Below, in pieces: positions 26,919-35,177 of a stretch of 64,000 nucleotides of DNA. The notes beneath the pieces were generated by a model that did no database searches, was not told where the DNA came from, and saw nothing but the letters and a program-made list of their open reading frames with translations. Origin of the DNA: Owenweeksia sp964619125 (GTDB lineage Bacteria > Bacteroidota > Bacteroidia > Flavobacteriales > Schleiferiaceae); assembly GCA_964619125.1 (NCBI GenBank), contig CAZUCA010000007.1, positions 9,085-73,084 of the forward strand, written 5' to 3'. A program made the translations under genes and the position numbers. Every line of letters starts with the position of its first letter. The first letter of the stretch is position 1.

Positions 26919-27374
26919 ATGAAAAAGTGGATGGTGGCCGTGATGGCCCTGATGGTACTGGCAGGATGTAAAAAAGAAGAAGACCCCTCTATTCAGCAAA
27001 ATAAGGAGAGACAGATTATACTCGATTACATTGCTGAAAACAACCTCGATGCCAAGGGCACTGAAAGCGGCCTTTATTACGTGATTGATACCCCCGGCAC
27101 CGGCAAACAAGTGAGCTACAACAGTACCGTTACGGTGGTTTACAAAGGATATTTTACGGATGGCATTGAGTTCGATGCCAGTGATGCCGATGGCGCTACC
27201 CTCAATGTGGGCCAGGTTATACGGGGCTGGCAGGAGGGCCTGCAAAAGTTTCGTCAGGGCGGAAAAGGTAAACTGCTAATCCCATCACACCTGGGCTATG
27301 GCAAAGAGGGTAAAGGCTCAATTCCGGGCAATACGGTACTGATTTTTGATATCGAAGTAACCCGTGTCTTTTGA
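26919..27374 (+). CDS. FKBP-type peptidyl-prolyl isomerase lipoprotein
   Basis: A 151-residue protein. The lipoprotein signal MKKWMVAVMALMVLAGC has the lipobox Cys at residue 17. An acidic/helical linker (residues 18-50) precedes an FKBP domain with VTVVYKGYFTDGIEFDAS, VIRGWQEGLQKFRQGGKGKLLIPSHLGYG and PGNTVLIFDIEV, covering the active-site Asp, Trp and Tyr positions of the family. It assists folding of proteins in the periplasm at the membrane face. Convergent with the YhhN gene, with 8 bp between the stop codons. Confidence 0.93.
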   Translation: MKKWMVAVMALMVLAGCKKEEDPSIQQNKERQIILDYIAENNLDAKGTESGLYYVIDTPGTGKQVSYNSTVTVVYKGYFTDGIEFDASDADGATLNVGQVIRGWQEGLQKFRQGGKGKLLIPSHLGYGKEGKGSIPGNTVLIFDIEVTRVF

Positions 27375-27382
27375 TTTAAAAG

Positions 27383-28060
27383 CTACTGCTCTCCTTCGTC
27401 AGATTTCATCAGTACCGATAGCACTCCAATCACAATCAGGTATTGTGCGAGGGCATAGCTAGCCATCACCCCCATTTGCCAGTACTTTCCTCCGGCAGGC
27501 TCATTGAAACGGTGGTAGGCCAAAAGCAGGTCTGAAATCACAAAGAGCAATGCACCGAGGGCAGCCCAAGATGCTTTACCCCCCAGGGCACCCGCAAAAA
27601 GCACTGCCATTACAAAGGAAAGTGACAATAACAAGGCATAGCCATAAAGATAAATTTCGAGGGTTTGAGGTAGGTCGATATAGGCGTACAGAAAATACAT
27701 GCCCAGCACCGGAATGATGAGGCCGGGGGCCAGCATCCTGATTCCCTTACCTACAGAAAAAGTGAGATAACCGCCTACATAAAACAAGTGGGCCAGACCA
27801 AAAGCCGCCATTCCTCCTAAAAAGTACTGCGCCCCATCAAGCATTAGCAGCACATCCCCCAATAGTGAAAAGAGCAGAGCCAGGGCAAAAGGAGTTCTGG
27901 CGCGGCCCGGAGAGCTGCGATGCAGGAAAAAAGCCAGCAAACTAAAAAGCAGGCCCGGTTTACTGATATAGTACAAGGCTTGCGACTCAGGCTGGTAAAT
28001 TACTGCCAGGTGTAATGCCAGGAGCGCAAAATAAACTTTAGCAAAATCGCGGATCTTCAA
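27383..28060 (-). CDS. YhhN family membrane protein (lysoplasmalogenase-like)
   Basis: A 225-residue protein with seven to eight predicted transmembrane helices. Family positions are visible in the Asp-containing helices FSLLGDVLLMLDGAQYFLGGMAAFGLAHLFY and ALLFVISDLLLAYHRF. YhhN/TMEM86 members include lysoplasmalogenases that cleave vinyl-ether lysophospholipids, but many bacterial members are untested. It has its own consensus -7 box 25 nt upstream. The M48 protease gene lies further upstream in the same direction, and the box sits between them. Confidence 0.85.
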   Translation of the reverse strand: MKIRDFAKVYFALLALHLAVIYQPESQALYYISKPGLLFSLLAFFLHRSSPGRARTPFALALLFSLLGDVLLMLDGAQYFLGGMAAFGLAHLFYVGGYLTFSVGKGIRMLAPGLIIPVLGMYFLYAYIDLPQTLEIYLYGYALLLSLSFVMAVLFAGALGGKASWAALGALLFVISDLLLAYHRFNEPAGGKYWQMGVMASYALAQYLIVIGVLSVLMKSDEGEQ

Positions 28061-28085
28061 GGTAGTACCATTTTAGGAAGGGCCG

Positions 28086-28093
28086 CAAAAGTA
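28086..28093 (-). promoter_or_regulatory. -7 promoter box TACTTTTG (YhhN gene)
   Basis: Minus-strand TACTTTTG, an exact TAnnTTTG match, lies in the 36 bp between the M48 protease stop and the YhhN start, 25 nt before that start. Confidence 0.6.
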
Positions 28094-28096
28094 AGT

Positions 28097-28906
28097 TTAA
28101 TTCTGATCGGCTGCCGGGCGGTAGTACTCCATGGCCTCCGGCATCCACTTGTTGAGATTTTCAATACGGGTTTCATGACTGGGGTGAGTGGAGAGAAACT
28201 CCGGCGGTTGTTGGCCGTTGGCCTGAGCAGCCATACGCTTCCATAACTCTGGTGCTTCTCGCGGATCATATCCTGCCATGGCCATAAATATCAGCCCCAT
28301 ATGATCGGCTTCACTCTCATGCAGGCGACTAAAGGGCAACATTACTCCTACCGCACTGCCAATACCATAGGCGGTCATAAAAAGCTGCTGGGTTTCAGCC
28401 GGTTTGTCGCTTACGGCCACTGCCAGTGCTACCCCTCCCAGTTGCTGCACCAGGCCCTGACTCATGCGCTCGTTACCATGACGGGCAATAGCGTGCGCCA
28501 CCTCATGGCCCATCACCACCGCAATGCCGTTCTTATCCTGACAAATGGGTAAAATACCGGTGTAAAAAGCCACTTTTCCTCCCGGCATGGCCCAGGCATT
28601 AATCATGTCATCATCTTTCAGCAGGTTAAACTCCCAGGCATAACCTTCCAATAACTCCGATCGGTTGTTATCGGCCATGTACTTTTCCACGGCGTTTTTA
28701 ATGTTGTTACCAATCTCCTTGATATTACGACTTTCCTGAGTATTGGTAAGTACGTTAGACTCTTTTAACACCTGATTGTATTGATCGTATGACAGGGATT
28801 GCATCTGGCCGCTGCTAAGCAGGCTAAACTGCTTGCGCCCGGTTACCGGTACTGTCTTGCAGCTACCGATAAAGATTATGAAACAGAGGGCGATAATTCT
28901 TTTCAT
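28097..28906 (-). CDS. M48 family metallopeptidase lipoprotein
   Basis: A 269-residue protein from the ATG at 28906. The lipoprotein signal MKRIIALCFIIFIGSC has Cys at residue 16, followed by the conserved KTVPVTGRKQFSLLS. The zinc site is VVMGHEVAHAIARHG (HExxH) with the third ligand Glu in HESEADHMGLIFMA. It resembles the periplasmic BepA/LoiP type protease family, which degrades misfolded outer-membrane proteins. The TPR domain of BepA is absent, so LoiP-like is closer. No promoter box was identified. The 185 bp between it and the Hsp20 gene show nothing else recognisable. Confidence 0.92.
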   Translation of the reverse strand: MKRIIALCFIIFIGSCKTVPVTGRKQFSLLSSGQMQSLSYDQYNQVLKESNVLTNTQESRNIKEIGNNIKNAVEKYMADNNRSELLEGYAWEFNLLKDDDMINAWAMPGGKVAFYTGILPICQDKNGIAVVMGHEVAHAIARHGNERMSQGLVQQLGGVALAVAVSDKPAETQQLFMTAYGIGSAVGVMLPFSRLHESEADHMGLIFMAMAGYDPREAPELWKRMAAQANGQQPPEFLSTHPSHETRIENLNKWMPEAMEYYRPAADQN

Positions 28907-29091
28907 AAAGCTTGATTTGATTGCGTGGGTGTTAACAAGAAACTGCCTTTTTTGGTTGCCTATGTGACTCATTGACAGGTAAAAATAAAAATAACTGCCA
29001 TCATGTCTTATGTTTTTAGCCTGATGGTGATTTAAAGGGGCTTGGTCTTCAAATTGCTAAGGCTTAATCAGAATTTAAAAATCAAAATACG

Positions 29092-29535
29092 ATGAAACTT
29101 ATAAGAACAAGTAACTCAAATCCCGCCCACATGAACAGTCTGATGAGCGACTTCTTCAACGACAGTTTTTTGAACTGGCCCGGAAGCAGCTGGAATCAAC
29201 GCAGCTTACCCCCTGCCAATATAAGGGAAACAGAAGATCATTGGAGCATTGACCTGGCAGTACCAGGCATGAAAAAGGAGGATTTCGAAATTGAACTCGA
29301 TGACGACGTGCTGAATATTTCGGCCTCAGTGGAAAACAAGCAGGAGGAAGACGACAAAAACTTTAGCATGCGAGAATTTAGCGCCATGAGCTTCAAGCGG
29401 GTTTTCCGCTTACCCGAAAACAAGGTGAAAGGCGATAAGATTGAAGCCCGTTATGAAAACGGGGTACTGAGCTTACTGCTCCCCAAGCGTGAAGAAGCAA
29501 AACCGCAGCCGGTAAAGAGAATTGCGATTTCTTAA
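29092..29535 (+). CDS. Small heat shock protein, Hsp20/alpha-crystallin family
   Basis: A 147-residue protein. The alpha-crystallin domain spans residues about 40-135: PPANIRETEDHWSIDLAVPGMKKEDFEIEL, then FKRVFRLPENKV, and the family tail motif GVLSLLLPKRE. A short IxI-like C-terminus (RIAIS) could mediate oligomer contacts. The N-terminal arm (residues 1-38) is rich in Asn, Ser and Phe, as is usual. It is an ATP-independent holdase. A strong bidirectional terminator follows the stop. No clear TAnnTTTG box precedes it, so an alternative stress promoter is possible. Confidence 0.94.
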   Translation: MKLIRTSNSNPAHMNSLMSDFFNDSFLNWPGSSWNQRSLPPANIRETEDHWSIDLAVPGMKKEDFEIELDDDVLNISASVENKQEEDDKNFSMREFSAMSFKRVFRLPENKVKGDKIEARYENGVLSLLLPKREEAKPQPVKRIAIS

Positions 29536-29570
29536 ATAATCGCTTAAGAATAGGTTGGTTTGGTTAAACG

Positions 29571-29602
29571 AAAGCCCGTCAGGCATACACCTGACGGGCT
29601 TT
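29571..29602. terminator. Bidirectional terminator between convergent Hsp20 and membrane-protein genes
   Basis: A perfect 13-bp stem AAAGCCCGTCAGG/CCTGACGGGCTTT with the 6-nt loop CATACA. It lies 36 nt after the Hsp20 stop and 27 nt beyond the stop of the leftward gene, so it can serve both. Confidence 0.85.
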
Positions 29603-29629
29603 ACTTTAAACCAAAAACCAGATACTAAA

Positions 29630-30292
29630 TTATGGGGCGATATTATCGAGAAAGTAATTGATATTCCCGCTATATCCACCCGTAGAGATAACTTGCCCAT
29701 CGTTCAGGTAAATTTCCACTTCCTCTGAACTGAGGGTATTTACTTTTTTCACATCGGCCAGGCTGAAAACCTGCTCGCTACCACCCAATTCGCGCTTGTA
29801 AATATGCTCACCGTCGGTTTTGATGTATACGTTAAACTGAAAGGCCAGCAACAAAATGCCGGGAATAAGAGTGAGTGCTGAAAACAGCCGCTGGTAAGTC
29901 ATCGATTGACGTGAAGCCGCTTCAATACGCTGTACCGCTATCCTTTCCTGGATAAAAAACTCACGGTAGAGGTATTCAGTAAGGTGCGTGCTGGTATAAA
30001 AACCGAAAATAAGGCTGGGCACGACTAATGATCCACGGCTGATAACCAGAACACTTTCGGCACTGCCCAGGCTGTGAATAAGGTATATCACCCCGTAAAA
30101 GAGCCAGAAAAAAACCAGCGAGGCCATCGCACCATTAAAGAGAAAGATCATGGAGCGGATTGGTTGAGCTTTAGCAGACTTAGCACTGCTTTTGGCTGCC
30201 AGGGCCGGAAAAAAAACTATTAGGGACTTGCGTAGCAACACAAAGAGGAGAGCGAGCACAGCCACCTCAAGGATGAGTTTTAAAATTTCCAT
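29630..30292 (-). CDS. Integral membrane protein of unknown function
   Basis: A 220-residue protein from the ATG at 30292 (MEILKLILEVAVLALLFVLL). About four transmembrane helices are visible: residues 4-24, 47-70, 78-100 and 140-160. A small C-terminal soluble region (YKRELGGSEQVFSLADVKKV...EVEIYLNDGQVISTGG) resembles a PH-like beta domain with the strand pattern of bacterial membrane PH proteins, but I cannot assign it. It lies 20 bp after the pseudouridine synthase gene and is probably the last gene of the panB operon. Confidence 0.75.
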   Translation of the reverse strand: MEILKLILEVAVLALLFVLLRKSLIVFFPALAAKSSAKSAKAQPIRSMIFLFNGAMASLVFFWLFYGVIYLIHSLGSAESVLVISRGSLVVPSLIFGFYTSTHLTEYLYREFFIQERIAVQRIEAASRQSMTYQRLFSALTLIPGILLLAFQFNVYIKTDGEHIYKRELGGSEQVFSLADVKKVNTLSSEEVEIYLNDGQVISTGGYSGNINYFLDNIAP

Positions 30293-30312
30293 GGCGAGTA
30301 GAGAGTTTGGGT

Positions 30313-30999
30313 TTACAAATGTTTCCAAATGGCATCTCCGGAGGGTAAGGCTGCTTCGAGACCTATTTTCTCTTTTGACACCGGATGCTCAAATGTAACA
30401 AATTTTGCGTGCAAACAAACACTTCCATCCTTGTTACTCCTTGAAAACCCGTACTTTAAGTCACCTTTTATGGGGTGACCTATAGCCGATAATTGTACCC
30501 GGATTTGATGATGTCTTCCCGTCTCAAGTTTGATTTCCAACAAACTATAATGGTCTAATTTTTTAAGGGTTTTGTAGGAAAGCACTGCCTTTTTGCTACC
30601 CTTTTTCTCCTCTGAAAAAAATTGAGATTTATTTTTTTTCTGGTCTTTTTTGAGATAATGAACCAGATTTCCGGACTCTTTTTTGGGGCTTCCCTGCACA
30701 ATTGCCCAATAGACTTTATCCACTTCCCGTTTCTCAAAAATAGCGTTCATCCGGGCGAGGGCCTTCGAGGTTTTGGCAAACAATACAATACCCGAGGTAG
30801 GCCTGTCGAGGCGGTGAATGAGCCCGCAAAACACATTACCGGGTTTCTGATACTTGAGCCTGATGTATTCCCGAACCTTTTCCAGTAACGGCTCATCACC
30901 GGTAAAATCGCCCTGCACCAATTCACCCGCCAGTTTATTTACCGCAATAAGGTGATTGTCCTCAAAGAGGATCCGCTTGGCTATTGCTTGCTGTTTCAA
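30313..30999 (-). CDS. RluA-family pseudouridine synthase
   Basis: A 228-residue protein. Its N-terminus AKRILFEDNHLIAVNKLAGELVQGD and the catalytic segment HRLDRPTSGIVLFAKTSKAL (catalytic Asp in HRLD) define the RluA family. KLETGRHHQIRVQLSAIGHPIKGD and CLHAKFVTFEHPV complete the fold. There is no S4 domain, so it is the short single-domain form. It isomerises uridine in rRNA or tRNA, but the target site cannot be predicted. It lies one base after the panB stop, so it is co-transcribed with panB, a link that is probably organisational only. Confidence 0.92.
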   Translation of the reverse strand: MKQQAIAKRILFEDNHLIAVNKLAGELVQGDFTGDEPLLEKVREYIRLKYQKPGNVFCGLIHRLDRPTSGIVLFAKTSKALARMNAIFEKREVDKVYWAIVQGSPKKESGNLVHYLKKDQKKNKSQFFSEEKKGSKKAVLSYKTLKKLDHYSLLEIKLETGRHHQIRVQLSAIGHPIKGDLKYGFSRSNKDGSVCLHAKFVTFEHPVSKEKIGLEAALPSGDAIWKHL

Positions 31000-31000
31000 A

Positions 31001-31819
31001 TTAGTATTGTTCTTTGTCGCTGGGAAAATCCTTCGACTTCACGTCAGTGATATAGTTCTGCACCGCCCCGGTTATATCCTCATACAGGTTTAGGTAGCGC
31101 CGCAAAAAGCGGGGGTGAAACTCATGTGTCATCCCGATCATATCGTGCAACACCAATACCTGACCATCTACATCGGCCCCGGCACCAATGCCAATTACGG
31201 GAATGCTGAGATTATCGGCCACCTCGCTGGCCAGGGCTGCCGGTACCTTTTCCAACACCAGGGCAAAGCAGCCAGCCTCCTCAAGGCGTTTGGCATCGGC
31301 CAACAGCTTGGCCGCTTCCTCCTCTTCCCTGGCGCGTACTGTGTAAGTCCCGAATTTATAAATCGACTGGGGAGTAAGTCCCAGGTGGCCCATCACCGGT
31401 ATACCGGCTGTAAGGATCCGCTCCACCGACTCCACTACCTCGATACCCCCTTCCATTTTAACGGCATGGGCACCGCTTTCCTTCATAATGCGAATTGAGG
31501 AACTCAGGGCTTCCTTGGAATTACCCTGATAGCTGCCAAAGGGCAGATCTACCACCACCAAGGCGCGTTGTACCGCTCTCACTACTGAGCTGGCATGGTA
31601 AATCATCTGGTCAAGAGTGATAGGCAGGGTGGTTTCATGGCCTGCCATTACATTGCTGGCCGAATCGCCCACCAGGATAACATCGATACCGGCATTATCA
31701 ATAATGCGGGCCAGGGTGTAATCATAGGCGGTGAGCATTGATATTTTCTCACCACTGCTCTTCATTTGTTGGACAGAATTGGTGGTGACTTTTTTAAATT
31801 CAGACTGAGCCAGCGACAT
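31001..31819 (-). CDS. panB: 3-methyl-2-oxobutanoate hydroxymethyltransferase
   Basis: A 272-residue protein for the first step of pantothenate synthesis: 5,10-methylene-THF plus 2-oxoisovalerate to ketopantoate. The signatures are MLTAYDYTLARIIDNAGIDVILVGDSASNVMAGHETTLPIT (metal-binding Asp in VGDS), DLPFGSYQ, AVKMEGG, GHLGLTPQS and PVIGIGAG. Length and motifs are complete. A consensus -7 box lies 18 nt upstream, directly abutting the box of the divergent DUF4249 gene. The other pan genes are not in the window. Confidence 0.96.
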   Translation of the reverse strand: MSLAQSEFKKVTTNSVQQMKSSGEKISMLTAYDYTLARIIDNAGIDVILVGDSASNVMAGHETTLPITLDQMIYHASSVVRAVQRALVVVDLPFGSYQGNSKEALSSSIRIMKESGAHAVKMEGGIEVVESVERILTAGIPVMGHLGLTPQSIYKFGTYTVRAREEEEAAKLLADAKRLEEAGCFALVLEKVPAALASEVADNLSIPVIGIGAGADVDGQVLVLHDMIGMTHEFHPRFLRRYLNLYEDITGAVQNYITDVKSKDFPSDKEQY

Positions 31820-31837
31820 AAGTAAGATTTAGAACTG

Positions 31838-31845
31838 CAAAATTA
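31838..31845 (-). promoter_or_regulatory. -7 promoter box TAATTTTG (panB operon)
   Basis: Minus-strand TAATTTTG, an exact TAnnTTTG match 18 nt upstream of panB. It ends exactly where the plus-strand box of the divergent gene begins. Confidence 0.6.
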
Positions 31846-31853
31846 TACTTTTG
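31846..31853 (+). promoter_or_regulatory. -7 promoter box TACTTTTG (DUF4249 gene)
   Basis: Plus-strand TACTTTTG, an exact TAnnTTTG match that abuts the panB box at 31838-31845. It gives a leader of about 70 nt before the ATG at 31925. Confidence 0.6.
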
Positions 31854-31881
31854 TAGCACACTTTTGGTTTTAGTCAGGCCA

Positions 31882-31898
31882 CTCCTTTACAAAAGGAG
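31882..31898 (+). other. Leader hairpin CTCCTTT-ACA-AAAGGAG
   Basis: A perfect 7-bp inverted repeat with a 3-nt loop in the leader of the DUF4249 gene, 26 nt before its ATG. The right arm AAAGGAG resembles a Shine-Dalgarno sequence that the hairpin would mask, though such sequences matter little in this phylum. The function is unknown. Confidence 0.35.
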
Positions 31899-31924
31899 AG
31901 TCAATAGATTTGAAATTGTTTGAG

Positions 31925-33013
31925 ATGAGAAAATACCGGAAGCTGGCAATGGCCCTCATATTGGGCATCAGCCTGCATTCTTGCGATAATGAGTTTAGTG
32001 TAAATGACCAGCGTGAAGAAGTGACGGTGGTGTATGGCCTGCTCGATGCTGCCGTTGACACCAACTGGGTGCGCATAGAGCGCGGCTACCTGGGTATGGC
32101 GCCTGCCGAACAATCATTTGATATTCCGGATTCGCTATATATCCCTGATTCTTTATTGACGGCCCAGTTGATTGGTGAAAGCCCCACTGGTACTCTCACC
32201 AATCCTATTCCCCTGCGCATGGACCAGGGCAGTAAGCAATTGGAACCGGGGTTATTTACCACCGATGATTATCGCATCTATTACACCGACCGGAAGTTGG
32301 CAGAGGATTACATTTATCACCTCGAAATCAAGCGACTTGACAACGGTGATGAGTTAATCAGGGCGAGCACCGAAATGGTAGGCATAAACCGTGAGGAAAA
32401 TGGACGCCCGGCAGGTTTTCGTATGAAGAACCCGGTACAGGGTCAGACTCCTCCCCGCTTTCTCGGGCCGATCACCTTTTTTGAGAGTAAAAATGCCGCC
32501 ATTTACGAAGTCGACATTTACTTCTACTACAAGGAATATGATATTGCCACTAAGCAATCGGTCAACAAAACTCTCAAAATAGACTACGAAACCATTACCG
32601 GCAGTACCGGCCAGGGCGAAGTAAGTACCCGCAAAAAATACCTGAGCAACCTCTACGAAGCTATTGCCAATCGCCTGGAGCCCACTAATGAGAAACTGCG
32701 CTTCTTCCGCTGGATGAAGATCGACGTATGGGCCGGTGGCGAACAACTGGCGAAGTACATCGAACTGAACCGGCCCAGCGGTGGCATTGCCCAGTCAAAA
32801 CCCGAATTTCCCCAGATTGAGAATGGCGCCGGTCTGCTATCATCACGTACCCTGCTGGAAGTTGATAATGTAAGCCTGGAAGGCAATGAATTGCTGAGTT
32901 ATTACCTCAACCCCATCCTCTGCGACCTCAACTTTGCTGGCTTTAACCAGGGTGACACCTGTGTATGCAGATTGAATGACGCCGGTGAAACTGAGCCCAA
33001 GTGCCCTTACTAG
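31925..33013 (+). CDS. DUF4249 family lipoprotein (solitary)
   Basis: A 362-residue protein from the ATG at 31925 (a TTG five codons earlier is possible). The lipoprotein signal is followed by Cys in LHSCDNEF. The N-terminal half has the family beta-sandwich pattern (VVYGLLDAAVDTNWVRIERG, then YIYHLEIKRLDNGD). The C-terminus ends GDTCVCRLNDAGETEPKCPY, a divergent form of the CxDC tail seen in the two DUF4249 proteins at 45.6-47.9 kb. DUF4249 proteins are Bacteroidota-specific outer-membrane-associated lipoproteins of unknown function. Here there is no TonB receptor next to it; panB is divergent and dnaK follows after a terminator. Confidence 0.8.
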   Translation: MRKYRKLAMALILGISLHSCDNEFSVNDQREEVTVVYGLLDAAVDTNWVRIERGYLGMAPAEQSFDIPDSLYIPDSLLTAQLIGESPTGTLTNPIPLRMDQGSKQLEPGLFTTDDYRIYYTDRKLAEDYIYHLEIKRLDNGDELIRASTEMVGINREENGRPAGFRMKNPVQGQTPPRFLGPITFFESKNAAIYEVDIYFYYKEYDIATKQSVNKTLKIDYETITGSTGQGEVSTRKKYLSNLYEAIANRLEPTNEKLRFFRWMKIDVWAGGEQLAKYIELNRPSGGIAQSKPEFPQIENGAGLLSSRTLLEVDNVSLEGNELLSYYLNPILCDLNFAGFNQGDTCVCRLNDAGETEPKCPY

Positions 33014-33079
33014 AAAATTGAACTTCGGATAACTGACAGATAGACATTTTCTATCAGCAATTGTCACCTCATATTCCCA

Positions 33080-33110
33080 AATCCTGACAGATCTGTCAGG
33101 ATTTTTTTTT
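33080..33110 (+). terminator. Rho-independent terminator after the DUF4249 gene
   Basis: A perfect palindrome AATCCTGACAGA/TCTGTCAGGATT (33080-33103) runs into a stretch of nine T. It separates the DUF4249 gene from dnaK. Confidence 0.88.
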
Positions 33111-33191
33111 GATTTCCCGCTGGCACAAAGCTTGACCTAAGCAGAGCAGTCTGGATAAAAAGATATTACTAAAAACTCTAAATACAGTATA

Positions 33192-35120
33192 ATGGGAAAG
33201 ATCATTGGAATTGACTTGGGTACGACCAACAGCTGCGTTGCCGTAATGGAAGGTAATGAGCCTGTGGTTATTCCCAACAGTGAAGGTAAGCGCACCACGC
33301 CTTCTATTGTAGGTTTCGTAGAAGGCGGCGAGCGCAAGGTGGGTGATCCTGCTAAGCGTCAGGCCATCACCAACCCCACGAAGACCATTTCTTCAATTAA
33401 GCGCTTCATGGGATCTTCATTTGATGAAGTATCCAAAGAAGTAGCACGCGTGTCATATAAGGTGAAGAAAGGTGACAACAATACCCCCCGGGTAGACATT
33501 GACGGTCGCCTCTACACCCCACAGGAAATTTCGGCAATGATTCTTCAGAAGATGAAGAAGACCGCCGAAGATTACCTCGGAACCTCAGTAGATGAAGCGG
33601 TAATCACCGTTCCTGCCTATTTTAATGACTCACAGCGCCAGGCCACCAAAGAGGCGGGTGAGATTGCCGGTCTTAAGGTGCGTCGTATCATTAACGAACC
33701 TACCGCCGCTTCATTGGCCTACGGTATCGACAAAAAAGGTACTGACCAGAAAGTAGCCGTATTTGACTGCGGTGGTGGTACCCATGACGTTTCTATCCTC
33801 GAGCTGGGTGACGGCGTATTCGAAGTGCTTTCTACTGATGGTGATACCCACCTTGGTGGTGATGACTTTGACCAGGTAATTATTGACTGGTTGGCCGAAG
33901 AGTTCAAGAAAGAGGAAGACATTGACCTGAAGCAAGACCCTATGGCCCTGCAGCGTCTTAAGGATGCCGCCGAGAAAGCCAAAATTGAACTTTCTTCAAG
34001 CTCCAATACCGAAATAAACCTGCCTTACATTACTGCTACCCAAAGCGGGCCCAAGCACCTTGTGCGCAGCCTGAGCCGCAGTAAGTTTGAGCAGCTGGCT
34101 GACAGCCTAATTAAGCGCACCATTGAGCCCTGCCGTACCGCCCTTAAAAATGCGGATCTCGATACTTCCGATATCGACCAGGTAATTCTGGTAGGTGGTT
34201 CTACCCGTATTCCTGCTATCCAGGATGCCGTGAAGAGCTTCTTTGGCAAGGATCCCTCTAAAGGGGTAAACCCTGACGAGGTGGTAGCTCTTGGTGCTGC
34301 TATTCAGGGTGGTGTACTGGCCGGAGACGTAAAAGACGTACTGTTGCTGGACGTTACCCCACTGTCACTGGGTATCGAAACTATGGGTGGCGTGATGACC
34401 AAGCTCATTGAGGCAAACACCACTATCCCATCCAAAAAGTCGGAAACCTTCTCCACTGCCAGCGATAATCAGCCTTCGGTAGAAATTCACGTTCTGCAGG
34501 GTGAGCGCCCTATGGCCAAAGACAACAAAACGATTGGCCGTTTCCACCTCGATGGCATTCCACCCGCACCGCGTGGGGTACCTCAGATCGAAGTAACCTT
34601 CGATATTGATGCTAACGGTATCCTGCATGTACATGCCAAGGATAAGGCCACTGGTAAGGAGCAAAGCATCCGCATCGAAGCCTCTTCAGGCCTGAGCCAG
34701 GATGAAATCGAAAAGATGAAGCAGGAAGCTGAGGCCAATGCCGATGCCGACAAGCAAGCGAAGGAAACTGCCGAAAAAGTTAATGCTGCCGATAGTATGG
34801 TTTTCCAGACTGAAAAGCAGCTGAAGGAATTCGGTGACAAACTTTCTGATGACAAGAAGAAGCCTATTGAAGATGCCCTCGCTGAACTGAAAACTGCTCA
34901 CCAGAGCCAGGACCTGGCAGCCATTGACGCCGCCATGGAGAAGATCAATGAGGCTTGGAAAAACGCTTCTGAAGAAATGTACAAAGCGCAACAGGAACAA
35001 GGCGGAGCTGAAGGTGCTCCTACCGATGGTGCCGCAGCCGGTGCTGAAGGTGGTGCCGCCAGTGCCGACGATGTGACTGATGTGGAGTACGAAGAAGTAG
35101 AAGACGACGACAAAAAGTAA
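33192..35120 (+). CDS. dnaK: Molecular chaperone DnaK (Hsp70)
   Basis: A 642-residue protein of full length. The nucleotide-binding domain has IGIDLGTTNSCVAVMEG, EAVITVPAYFNDSQRQATK, INEPTAASLAYG, a phosphate loop reading FDCGGGTHDVSILE (Cys and His replace the commoner Leu and Phe, a variant I recall in Flavobacteriia) and ILVGGSTRIPAIQ. The linker LLLDVTPLSLGIETMGG leads to the substrate-binding domain, the lid and a Gly/Ala-rich acidic tail ending VEYEEVEDDDKK. Neither DnaJ nor GrpE is adjacent. Strong terminators flank the gene on both sides. No TAnnTTTG box is seen in its 80-bp promoter region. Confidence 0.98.
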   Translation: MGKIIGIDLGTTNSCVAVMEGNEPVVIPNSEGKRTTPSIVGFVEGGERKVGDPAKRQAITNPTKTISSIKRFMGSSFDEVSKEVARVSYKVKKGDNNTPRVDIDGRLYTPQEISAMILQKMKKTAEDYLGTSVDEAVITVPAYFNDSQRQATKEAGEIAGLKVRRIINEPTAASLAYGIDKKGTDQKVAVFDCGGGTHDVSILELGDGVFEVLSTDGDTHLGGDDFDQVIIDWLAEEFKKEEDIDLKQDPMALQRLKDAAEKAKIELSSSSNTEINLPYITATQSGPKHLVRSLSRSKFEQLADSLIKRTIEPCRTALKNADLDTSDIDQVILVGGSTRIPAIQDAVKSFFGKDPSKGVNPDEVVALGAAIQGGVLAGDVKDVLLLDVTPLSLGIETMGGVMTKLIEANTTIPSKKSETFSTASDNQPSVEIHVLQGERPMAKDNKTIGRFHLDGIPPAPRGVPQIEVTFDIDANGILHVHAKDKATGKEQSIRIEASSGLSQDEIEKMKQEAEANADADKQAKETAEKVNAADSMVFQTEKQLKEFGDKLSDDKKKPIEDALAELKTAHQSQDLAAIDAAMEKINEAWKNASEEMYKAQQEQGGAEGAPTDGAAAGAEGGAASADDVTDVEYEEVEDDDKK

Positions 35121-35141
35121 TCTTTTTCTAAGTGCCTAGCA

Positions 35142-35175
35142 AAATCCCCCGCTAAATGTCGGGGGATTTTTTTTT
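35142..35175. terminator. Terminator between dnaK and the convergent lipoprotein gene
   Basis: Stem AAATCCCCCG/CGGGGGATTT with the 8-nt loop CTAAATGT, followed by T9 on the plus strand. It is placed between two convergent stops (35120 and 35178) and has A/T tracts on both sides, so it may act in both directions. Confidence 0.88.
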
Positions 35176-35177
35176 GA

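Noticed and set aside
33132..33160. Sigma-70-like TTGACC...ATAAAA promoter for dnaK
   Set aside because: The spacing is right but the Bacteroidota primary sigma factor uses a different consensus and no second evidence exists. A chance match is likely.
33765..33800. DnaK phosphate loop CGGGTHD as a sign of loss of function
   Set aside because: From memory this variant occurs in related Flavobacteriia, and all other ATPase motifs are intact.
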